Origin: an uncultured Clostridia bacterium
Lineage (GTDB): Bacteria; Bacillota; Clostridia; Christensenellales; DUVY01
NCBI GenBank assembly: GCA_937895465.1
Contig: CALAYY010000241.1
Coordinates: 1 to 39,910, forward strand
Length of the DNA stretch: 39,910 nucleotides
Direction: 5' to 3'
Shown piece after piece: positions 32,770 through 39,910 of this stretch. The notes beneath the pieces are model-generated. The model ran no database searches. It worked only from the letters and a program-made list of their open reading frames with translations, and was not told the DNA's origin. The stretch's first letter is position 1. The number at the start of each line of letters is the position of its first letter. The position numbers were made by a program, and so were the translations under genes.

Positions 32770-33840
32770 TTATTTTATAGCTTCTGAAATAAGGTCGCCC
32801 ATTTTTTCACAGCCTACAAGTGTTTTGCCTTCGCTCATAATGTCGCCTGTTCTGTAGCCTTGTTCAAGAATGGTATTGACTGCATCTTCTATCTTTTTAG
32901 CATATTCGGGCATATCTATAGAAGATCTTAACATCATAGACATTGATAAGATTGTTGCAATAGGGTTGGCAATGTCTTTGCCTGCTATATCAGGTGCTGA
33001 GCCGTGTATAGGTTCAAAAAGACCTAATTTTTTGCTTCCTAAGCTAGAAGAAGGTAGCATTCCAATTGAGCCTGTAACCATAGATGATTCATCAGATAAA
33101 ATATCGCCGAATATATTTGATGTAATAATTACATCAAACTGAGCGGGATTTTTGACCAATTGCATTGCCGCATTATCCACCAGCATATTAGAAAATGTTA
33201 TTTCAGGATAATCTTTAGCAACTCTTTCCACAACTCTTCGCCATAATCTTGAGCTTTCCAAAACATTGGCTTTGTCTATGCTTATTACATTTTTGCGGCG
33301 ATTGCGAGCCATTTCAAAACCAATCTTAGCAATTCTTTCTACTTCATACTCACTGTATTTTTCAGTGTCATAAGCTGTTTTGCCGTCTTCGCTTATCCCA
33401 CGTTCACCAAAGTACATGCCGCCTGTAAGTTCTCTTACAACCACCATGTCAATGCCTTTTTCTGCAATATCCCGTCTTAAAGGACAAGCGTCAATTAACG
33501 GCTTGTATAGTACGGCAGGGCGTATATTGGCAAACAGTCCCAAAGCACTTCTTATACCCAAGAGTCCTTTTTCGGGTCTTAGGTGTCCGGGCAGAGTGTC
33601 CCACTTAGGGCCGCCTACAGCACCTAATAATACGGCATCTGAATTAAGGCATACATCAATAGTCTCTTGGGGTAGCGGCTCGCCGCACTTATCAATAGCA
33701 CAGCCGCCCATCAATACATGATTAAACTCAAAAGTATTGCCGCTTAGAGTTTGCACCTTTTTCAAAACCTTGATAGCCTGAGCTACAATCTCAGGGCCTA
33801 TACCGTCACCGTCAATAACCGCAATTTTGTAATTAGCCAT
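32770..33840 (-). CDS. leuB: 3-isopropylmalate dehydrogenase
   Basis: NAD-dependent oxidative decarboxylation of 3-isopropylmalate in leucine synthesis; with citramalate-derived 3-methylmalate it gives 2-oxobutanoate. The IDGDGIGPE opening, GAVGGPKWD, VVRELTGGMYFGERG and EPIHGSAPDIAGK are all conserved, and length (356 residues) is normal. It is the last gene of the operon, overlaps leuD by eight bases, and ends before a shared terminator. Confidence 0.97.
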   Translation of the reverse strand: MANYKIAVIDGDGIGPEIVAQAIKVLKKVQTLSGNTFEFNHVLMGGCAIDKCGEPLPQETIDVCLNSDAVLLGAVGGPKWDTLPGHLRPEKGLLGIRSALGLFANIRPAVLYKPLIDACPLRRDIAEKGIDMVVVRELTGGMYFGERGISEDGKTAYDTEKYSEYEVERIAKIGFEMARNRRKNVISIDKANVLESSRLWRRVVERVAKDYPEITFSNMLVDNAAMQLVKNPAQFDVIITSNIFGDILSDESSMVTGSIGMLPSSSLGSKKLGLFEPIHGSAPDIAGKDIANPIATILSMSMMLRSSIDMPEYAKKIEDAVNTILEQGYRTGDIMSEGKTLVGCEKMGDLISEAIK

Positions 33841-34327
33841 TTTTATTCGCCTTCTTTAATTTATTTAATAATCCGCCGTTATGGATAATTTCCTGAATGC
33901 TTTCAGGAAAAGGCTGTGTTTTATAAACCTTGCCTGAAGTGTGATTGGTAATAGTACCTGTATTCAAATCCACACTTACATTATCTCCGGCATTAATTTC
34001 TTTTACTGCCTCAGGGCATTCCAAAATAGGCAAGCCTATGTTAATAGAATTGCGGTAAAAAATGCGTGCAAAGGTGTTGGCGATTACACATACAATACCG
34101 CTTGCCTTTATAGCAATGGGTGCATGCTCTCTTGAAGAGCCGCAGCCAAAGTTGTTTTGGGCGACAATTATATCGCCTTGTTTTACATTGCTTGCAAAAT
34201 CCTTGTCTATATCTTCCATGCAATGAGCGGCAAGCTCGCTTGCGGAAGTTGTATTGAGATACCTTGCAGGGATTATAACGTCGGTATCTACATTGTCTCC
34301 ATATTTAAAAACCTTTCCGTTTGTCAT
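33833..34327 (-). CDS. leuD: 3-isopropylmalate dehydratase small subunit
   Basis: The swivel-domain subunit that completes the LeuCD active site. YLNTTSASELAAHC, the NNFGCGSSREHAP loop and FARIFYRNSINIGLP are conserved. At 164 residues it is the short type that pairs with a ~420-residue LeuC (archaeal/Thermotoga/Clostridia type) rather than the ~200-residue enterobacterial form. Six bases separate it from leuC. Confidence 0.95.
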   Translation of the reverse strand: MTNGKVFKYGDNVDTDVIIPARYLNTTSASELAAHCMEDIDKDFASNVKQGDIIVAQNNFGCGSSREHAPIAIKASGIVCVIANTFARIFYRNSINIGLPILECPEAVKEINAGDNVSVDLNTGTITNHTSGKVYKTQPFPESIQEIIHNGGLLNKLKKANKNG

Positions 34328-34333
34328 TTTCTA

Positions 34334-35602
34334 TTACTCCTGTTTTAAATTTTCGGGAGAGGATATTTTGCCTGTGATTGCGCTGGCAGCAGCAATATAA
34401 GGAGAAGCAAGATAAACCTCAGACTTGGGATGTCCCATTCTGCCTACAAAGTTACGGTTAGTTGTGGCAAGGGCTTTCTCGCCTTCTGCCAAAATACCCA
34501 TGTGACCGCCCAGACAAGGACCGCAAGTAGGAGTGGATACTATAGCACCTGCTTCCATAAAGATTTTCAAATAACCTTTTTCCATAGCTTGCATATATAT
34601 TTCGTTGGTTGCAGGGATAACTATTACACGAAGTCCTTTAGCAACTTTTTTGCCTTTCATAATATTAGCTGCTATCTCAAGGTCAGAAAGCCTGCCGTTG
34701 GTACATGAGCCGATTACTATCTGGTCAAGTACAACTTCACCGCAGTTATCAATAGTGCGTGTATTAGAAGGCAAATGAGGGAAAGCAACAGTAGGCTTTA
34801 ACGTTGAAAGGTCAACTTCTATTATTTTTTCGTATTCTGCGTCTTCGTCAGCCGCATATTCTACAGGCGTACGCTTAAATCTGCCTTTTATGTACTCTCT
34901 TGTGATATCATCCACAGGGAAAATACCGTTTTTGGCACCTGCTTCTATAGCCATATTGGCAATAGTAAAGCGGTCATCAATAGAAAGATACTTTAAGCCA
35001 TCGCCAAAAAACTCCATAGACTTATACAAAGCGCCGTCCACACCTATAAGACCGATAATATGAAGTATAATATCTTTTCCGTTGATATATTTTGCGGGCT
35101 TGTTTTTCAAAACAAATTTGATAGCAGAAGGCACTTTAAACCAAGCCTCTCCGCTATAAATGGCGGCGGCAAGATCCGTACTGCCTACACCTGTAGCAAA
35201 AGCACCTAGGGCACCATAAGTACAGGTATGTGAATCTGCTCCGATTATACAGTCTCCTGGGCCAACAAGACCCTGTTCGGGCAATAATGCGTGTTCTACA
35301 CCCATTGTGCCGACATCAAAATAGTTGTCAATATCATAAGCACGGGCAAATGTTCTTACACACTTACACTGCTCAGCCGCCTTAATGTCTTTGTTAGGTG
35401 TAAAATGATCCATAACAAGAGCTACACGGCTTTTGTCAAAAACATTATCAAGACCGGCTTTTTCAAACTCTTTTATGGCAACAGGGGAAGTAACATCATT
35501 ACCTAAAACAAGATCAAGCTTTGCCGTCAATAGTTGACCGGACTTTACTTGGTCTAATCCCGCATGAGCCGCTAAGATTTTTTGCGTCATAGTCATAGCC
35601 AT
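34334..35602 (-). CDS. leuC: 3-isopropylmalate dehydratase large subunit
   Basis: The aconitase-family subunit that binds the catalytic [4Fe-4S] cluster through Cys residues in IGSCTNGRLSDL and TPTCGPCLGGHMG. It isomerises 2-isopropylmalate to 3-isopropylmalate, and by family knowledge can also convert citramalate. Length 422 residues marks the short LeuC class. A GGAG site precedes the first of two close ATGs. It lies between cimA and leuD in the transcript. Confidence 0.95.
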   Translation of the reverse strand: MAMTMTQKILAAHAGLDQVKSGQLLTAKLDLVLGNDVTSPVAIKEFEKAGLDNVFDKSRVALVMDHFTPNKDIKAAEQCKCVRTFARAYDIDNYFDVGTMGVEHALLPEQGLVGPGDCIIGADSHTCTYGALGAFATGVGSTDLAAAIYSGEAWFKVPSAIKFVLKNKPAKYINGKDIILHIIGLIGVDGALYKSMEFFGDGLKYLSIDDRFTIANMAIEAGAKNGIFPVDDITREYIKGRFKRTPVEYAADEDAEYEKIIEVDLSTLKPTVAFPHLPSNTRTIDNCGEVVLDQIVIGSCTNGRLSDLEIAANIMKGKKVAKGLRVIVIPATNEIYMQAMEKGYLKIFMEAGAIVSTPTCGPCLGGHMGILAEGEKALATTNRNFVGRMGHPKSEVYLASPYIAAASAITGKISSPENLKQE

Positions 35603-35633
35603 AATTTATATTCTCCAATTTTAAAATATTTTT

Positions 35634-37226
35634 TTAATTTCCGTTGCTGATGATTTTTTTATCAGACATCAGTTTGTATTCGATACTGTCCACAAGCGCC
35701 TTAAAGCTAGCTTCAATAAGGTCGGTAGAAACGCCTACTGTTGACCAGACCTCGTTTCCGTCCGTTGACGAAATCAAAACACGTACCTTAGCAGCAGTAG
35801 CTTCTTTAGAATCTAATACTCTAACCTTATAATCAATCAGGCTCATTTTGGCAAGAGAAGGATAAAATACTTCCAAAGCTTTTCTAAGTGCAAGGTCAAG
35901 TGCATTGACAGGACCGTCACCTTGAGCGCAAGTGAGCTCTGATTTTTCGTTAACTTTTATTTTGACTACAGCGGTTGCTGACAGTAGTTTTTCAGAAGGT
36001 ACTTCAGTTGAAGTTTTGTAGTTTATAAGTTCAAACTGCGGAACATAAAGCCCCAAAGCCTTATACACAATCAACAAAAATGTTGCTTCCGCACTTTCAA
36101 ACTGATATCCGTCTTTTTCCATTGCCTTGATTTGATTTAAAATATCAATAACCTTAGGGCTGTCTTTAGTAAGATCGGGAAAATAATTTTTGATTTTATT
36201 GACAAGTACATTTCTACCTGCAATTTCGCTTAGCACAAATTTTCTTTCGTTACCCACGCTTTCAGGATTAATATGCTCAAAAGAACTTTGGACTTTTAAC
36301 ACTCCGTCAGCATGCATTCCTGCCTTATGGGTAAACGCAGATGCTCCGACATAAGGCATAAACCTAGAAAGTGAGACATTGGATATTTCTGCAATCAGTC
36401 TTGAGGTATCCGTAAGTAAATGCATATTATCGGCAGGTACACAGTCATAACCCATCTTAAGCTGCAAAGAGGGGATAAGCGCGGACAAATTAGTGTTGCC
36501 GCAGCGTTCGCCGTATCCTATAAAAGTGCCTTGGACATGCTTGGCACCTGCTGTTACAGCCATTATACTATTAGCTTCGGCAACTGAAGAATCATTATGG
36601 CAATGTATTCCAATAACCGCATGAGGGAATTTCTCAACTACGCTTTTAGTTATGTTATATACTTCATAAGGGAAAGAGCCGCCGTTGGTGTCGCAAAGCA
36701 CCAATGTAGTAGCCCCGCCGTCATAAGCACTTTTTAGCGTTTCAAGTGCATATTCGGGGTCAGCTTTATAGCCGTCAAAGAAATGTTCAGCATCATAAAC
36801 CACTTTTTTGCCCTGACTTTTTAGATATGACACAGTATCGTTTATCATATTGAGATTTTCTTGGGGCGTTGTATTGATTATTTCTGTCACATGCAACTTC
36901 CAGCTTTTTCCAAAAATAGCGACAACAGAAGTTTTTGCATCCAAAAGTGATTTTACATTTTGGTCATCCTGTGCTTTTATATCTTTTCTTCTAGTTGAGC
37001 CAAAAGCAACCAAGGTTGAATTGAGTTTTAGCTCGTTAACCTTGGAAAAAAACTCTAAGTCCTTAGGGTTAGAGCCAGGGTTGCCTGCTTCTATATAAGT
37101 AACGCCAAAAGCATCAAGCGCTTTTACAATACTTAGCTTATCTTCAATAGAAAAGTTGATGCCTTCGCTTTGGGCACCGTCTCTTAATGTCGAATCAAAA
37201 ATTTCAATTTTTTTATTTTGTTCCAT
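35634..37226 (-). CDS. cimA: (R)-citramalate synthase
   Basis: A 530-residue member of the LeuA-like acyltransferase family of the CimA type, which condenses pyruvate with acetyl-CoA to give citramalate, the first step of threonine-independent isoleucine synthesis. The DSTLRDGAQSEGINF start differs from LeuA's DTTLRDGEQSPGC, and IEAGNPGSNPKD and DAEHFFDGYK are CimA/long-form markers. Metal-site motifs IGIHCHND and YGERCGN are intact, and a C-terminal regulatory LeuA_dimer region (about 400-525) is present. Three bases separate it from leuA. The assignment rests on family resemblance; a homocitrate-type activity is less likely. Confidence 0.88.
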   Translation of the reverse strand: MEQNKKIEIFDSTLRDGAQSEGINFSIEDKLSIVKALDAFGVTYIEAGNPGSNPKDLEFFSKVNELKLNSTLVAFGSTRRKDIKAQDDQNVKSLLDAKTSVVAIFGKSWKLHVTEIINTTPQENLNMINDTVSYLKSQGKKVVYDAEHFFDGYKADPEYALETLKSAYDGGATTLVLCDTNGGSFPYEVYNITKSVVEKFPHAVIGIHCHNDSSVAEANSIMAVTAGAKHVQGTFIGYGERCGNTNLSALIPSLQLKMGYDCVPADNMHLLTDTSRLIAEISNVSLSRFMPYVGASAFTHKAGMHADGVLKVQSSFEHINPESVGNERKFVLSEIAGRNVLVNKIKNYFPDLTKDSPKVIDILNQIKAMEKDGYQFESAEATFLLIVYKALGLYVPQFELINYKTSTEVPSEKLLSATAVVKIKVNEKSELTCAQGDGPVNALDLALRKALEVFYPSLAKMSLIDYKVRVLDSKEATAAKVRVLISSTDGNEVWSTVGVSTDLIEASFKALVDSIEYKLMSDKKIISNGN

Positions 37227-37229
37227 TAT

Positions 37230-38732
37230 TTAATTATCCTGCAGCTTATTAAGCCCGTCAATATAAGCCAAAAGCGCCGCCTCTAAGACATCGGTAGAAA
37301 CTCCTCTACCTGTTGAGATGTTTCCGTCAAATCCTAATTTTACGGATGCTTCTCCAAGCGCATCTTCGCCTTCTGTTATAGACCTAATAGAAAAGTCAAA
37401 CAGCACAATATCGTTGCCGACTGCCTTATTGACTGCTTTTAAGGCACTATCAACAGGGCCGTTGCCTGTTTCGGTGGCTGTCTTTAAACCTTTGGGTGTG
37501 TTTATCGTAATGCTTGCAGTAGCAGCGTCATTTTTTGAGCTTGTTACTGAAAAATCCTTAAGAGAGTAACTGGTCATAGTAACCTTTTTGTTGTCTGTCA
37601 TAAGTGCTTCTATATCTTTATCTGAAACATATTTTTTCTTGTCAGCCAAATCTTTGAACTTAGCAAAATATATTTCCAATTGCTCTTTATCAAGCTCATA
37701 TCCGACAGATTTTAGGTGTTCTACAAATGCGTGTCTGCCGCTATGCTTACCCAAAATTATTTTATTTTGAGGCACTCCCACATCTTCGGGCTTGACGATT
37801 TCATAGGTTAGGGGATTGGACAAAACAGCATGCTGATGAATACCGCTTTCATGTGCAAACGCATTGGCACCCACTATAGGCTTGGTAGGCGATATTGCAA
37901 CGCCTGTAATAGTTGAAATAAGGCGTGAAGTGCGGTAAATTTCTTTTGTGTTGATATTAGTATAAGCATTATAAAAACTTTCTCTTGTCTTTAATGCCAT
38001 TACAACTTCTTCTAAGCTTGTGTTACCTGCACGTTCTCCTATGCCGTTGATTGTACATTCTATTTGGGTTGCACCGCCTAGTACCATTGCAAGTGAATTG
38101 GCACATGCAAGTCCTAAGTCATTATGGTTGTGAGCTGAAACATCTACTTTTTCTATGCCGTCAATATTATTGATAAGATATTCTGTCAAAGCTCTCATTT
38201 CCTGAGGTGTAGAATATCCCACAGTATCAGGCACATTGATTACTGTCGCACCGTTTTTTATAGCGACATTAAACGCTTTTACCAAAAACTCCTTATCGCT
38301 TCTGCCTGCATCTTCAGCTGAAAACTCAATATCGTTTACAAGCGTTTTGGCATATTTTATGGATTCGGCAATCCTTTCAAGAACTTGTTCAGGAGACATC
38401 TTGAGCTTGTATTGCATGTGCAAAGGCGAGGTTGCCAAGAATATATGAAGTCTGGGGGCGACTGCATTTTTGAGTGCGTTATAAGATGCGTCTATATCGC
38501 CTTTTACACATCGGCACAAAGAATCCACCGAACAGTTTTTTATAATTTCTGCAACTGCCTTTACGGACTTGAAGTCGCCTTCAGACGAAACGGCAAAGCC
38601 AGCTTCAATTATATCCACGCCCAATTTCTCAAGCTGCAAAGCCACTTCAATCTTTTCGTTAAGATGCATACTGCATCCAGGGGATTGTTCGCCGTCTCTT
38701 AATGTGGTATCAAATATTTTTATTCGTTTCAT
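37230..38732 (-). CDS. leuA: 2-isopropylmalate synthase
   Basis: The first committed enzyme of leucine synthesis, condensing 2-oxoisovalerate with acetyl-CoA. The TLRDGEQSPGCSM motif, SAHNHNDLG (metal His pair) and GIGERAGNTSLEEVVMAL are all present, followed by a full C-terminal LeuA_dimer domain that mediates leucine feedback. Length 500 residues matches the standard bacterial form. It starts 23 bases after ilvD and precedes cimA by three bases. Confidence 0.97.
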   Translation of the reverse strand: MKRIKIFDTTLRDGEQSPGCSMHLNEKIEVALQLEKLGVDIIEAGFAVSSEGDFKSVKAVAEIIKNCSVDSLCRCVKGDIDASYNALKNAVAPRLHIFLATSPLHMQYKLKMSPEQVLERIAESIKYAKTLVNDIEFSAEDAGRSDKEFLVKAFNVAIKNGATVINVPDTVGYSTPQEMRALTEYLINNIDGIEKVDVSAHNHNDLGLACANSLAMVLGGATQIECTINGIGERAGNTSLEEVVMALKTRESFYNAYTNINTKEIYRTSRLISTITGVAISPTKPIVGANAFAHESGIHQHAVLSNPLTYEIVKPEDVGVPQNKIILGKHSGRHAFVEHLKSVGYELDKEQLEIYFAKFKDLADKKKYVSDKDIEALMTDNKKVTMTSYSLKDFSVTSSKNDAATASITINTPKGLKTATETGNGPVDSALKAVNKAVGNDIVLFDFSIRSITEGEDALGEASVKLGFDGNISTGRGVSTDVLEAALLAYIDGLNKLQDN

Positions 38733-38755
38733 TTTATTTCCTTAAAAAATCAGAT

Positions 38756-39910
38756 TTAAAACTTCTTTTTAAATACTGCACCGTTAGCAGCGCTTGTTAC
38801 CAGCTCGGCATATCTTTGAAGATATCCCGATACTTCCAAAATCTTAGGTCTCAATTTTTTTGCCCTAGATGCTAGGTCTTTTGCGCTGACTTTTAGTTCA
38901 AGCTTACCTTTAGGTATATCTATATCTATAATGTCGCCTTCCTGTATCAAAGCAATCTTTCCGCCCTCGGCCGCCTCCGGACAAACGTGTCCGATTGCAG
39001 CTCCTCGTGTCGCACCGCTAAATCTTCCGTCAGTAATGAGCGCAACATCCTTATCAAGTCCCATACCTGCAAGTGAAGCAGTAGGGGATAACATTTCTCT
39101 CATACCTGGACCGCCTTTGGGTCCTTCATATCTTATAACAATTACATCGCCTTTGTTGATGAGTCCGTTAAGTATAGCGTTTGAAGCAGCTTCTTCACTG
39201 TCAAATACTCTTGCCTTGCCAGAATGTGTCATCATCTCAGGAGCAACAGCTGACTTTTTGACAACTGAGCCTTCTTCTGCAATATTACCTCTAAGTACAG
39301 CAATGCCGCCTGTAGGAGAGTAGGGGTTTTCTATTGTACGAATTACTTCGGGATTATTTATATAAGCGTCTTTATAGCTCTTTTCTATTTCTTCGCCTGT
39401 TACGGTTATTGCATTGCCTTTTATCAGCGGACCTTTTTTTAGCTGTACTTTAGACAGTTCTTTTAATACCGCCATTATACCGCCTGCATGGTATAGGTCT
39501 TCTATAGAGATTTCTGATGCCGGCATAAGTTTGCAGATATTAGGAGTAACCGCACTTACACTTTCTAACGTTTCCAGTCCAAACGGAACATTGCATTCAC
39601 TGGCTATTGCAGTCAGATGCAATACTGTATTGGTCGAACAGCCCAAAGCCATATCAAGTGCAAGCGCATTATTAAAAGCGTCTTCGTTCATAATACGGCG
39701 GGGGGTAAGATTATCTTCAACAAGCTTTATAATTTGCTCGCCTGTCTTTTTTGCAAGCCTTATTCTTTCTGAATAAACTGCTGGAATTGTACCGTTTCCA
39801 GGTAATGCCATACCGAGTGCTTCAGTCACGCAATTCATGCTGTTAGCGGTAAACATTCCGGCACAAGACCCACACGTTGCACAAGCATTATTTTCTATCT
39901 CATTAAGCTC
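38756..39910 (-). CDS. ilvD: Dihydroxy-acid dehydratase, 5' end truncated by the window
   Basis: The [Fe-S] enzyme that dehydrates dihydroxy-acids to 2-oxoisovalerate and 2-oxo-3-methylvalerate. The C-terminal 384 residues are present, beginning upstream of the window with ACATCGSCAGMFTANSM, which holds a cluster cysteine. GRFSGATRG and the VCPEAAEGG segment are conserved. The frame continues open to the last base, so the ATG at 39856 is internal and the true start lies outside. About a third of a normal ~555-residue protein is missing. It is the first gene of the operon seen here. Confidence 0.96.
   Translation of the reverse strand, partial: ELNEIENNACATCGSCAGMFTANSMNCVTEALGMALPGNGTIPAVYSERIRLAKKTGEQIIKLVEDNLTPRRIMNEDAFNNALALDMALGCSTNTVLHLTAIASECNVPFGLETLESVSAVTPNICKLMPASEISIEDLYHAGGIMAVLKELSKVQLKKGPLIKGNAITVTGEEIEKSYKDAYINNPEVIRTIENPYSPTGGIAVLRGNIAEEGSVVKKSAVAPEMMTHSGKARVFDSEEAASNAILNGLINKGDVIVIRYEGPKGGPGMREMLSPTASLAGMGLDKDVALITDGRFSGATRGAAIGHVCPEAAEGGKIALIQEGDIIDIDIPKGKLELKVSAKDLASRAKKLRPKILEVSGYLQRYAELVTSAANGAVFKKKF

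Noticed and set aside
33380..33721. Plus-strand open frame opposite leuB
   Set aside because: It is an antisense shadow rich in Pro and Ser, with no ribosome site; the same is true of the other frames opposite the leu operon.
1..39910. CRISPR arrays, insertion sequences, prophage genes or rRNA
   Set aside because: No regularly spaced repeats, transposase, integrase or phage structural motifs, and no rRNA sequence, were seen.

Overview
The window looks like a chromosomal contig from a low-GC Gram-positive bacterium, probably an uncultured member of the Clostridia. The reasons are AT-rich intergenic DNA, strong AGGAGG-type ribosome sites, lipoproteins together with lgt, spmA/spmB homologues, and a gene order (lysine/arginine/ornithine decarboxylase, tmk, darA, holB, ricT, trmN6-like, rsmI, metG, tatD) that matches the Bacillus subtilis yaaO-tmk-yaaQ-holB-yaaT-yabB-yabC-metS-yabD block. 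The taxonomic call is inference; no 16S rRNA is present.

Region 1 (1-12.2 kb) is that conserved housekeeping block on the + strand. A 57-residue two-cluster ferredoxin is inserted after ricT, and a convergent spmAB pair sits between rsmI and metG. After tatD come its usual radical-SAM companion, then ung coupled to a protein with a degenerate Nudix-like fold. The first ~200 bases hold the tail of an unrecognised ORF whose first 37 bases exactly repeat the start of the decarboxylase gene, which may be a contig-end artefact.

Region 2 (12.3-31.2 kb) is mostly cell-envelope genes. Two HtrA-like serine proteases flank a lone acyl carrier protein. A promoter then drives an operon of a B-repeat lipoprotein and two very large MacB-type ABC proteins (ATPase fused to permease), closed by a bidirectional terminator. 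Beyond it lie a probable ECF transporter S component, tRNA-Pro(CGG), an HD hydrolase and lgt. A minus-strand operon follows: ECF sigma factor, membrane-anchored putative anti-sigma, and a YfbK-like VWA lipoprotein. The region ends with a 690-residue membrane-anchored internal-repeat protein that I cannot assign to a known family.

Region 3 (31.2-39.9 kb) has an alpha/beta hydrolase and a NYN-LOTUS putative ribonuclease on the + strand. Facing them is a minus-strand branched-chain amino acid operon, ilvD(partial)-leuA-cimA-leuC-leuD-leuB. Because it carries both 2-isopropylmalate synthase and citramalate synthase, one LeuCDB set could serve both leucine and threonine-independent isoleucine synthesis.

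A recurring feature is an extended -10 (TGnTATAAT) placed exactly six bases before an ATG with no ribosome site. It precedes the sigma factor, the alpha/beta hydrolase and a mini-ORF upstream of ung, suggesting leaderless transcripts. The best candidates for undescribed biology are the B-repeat lipoprotein/twin giant ABC operon, the 690-residue repeat protein and the sigma/anti-sigma/VWA operon.
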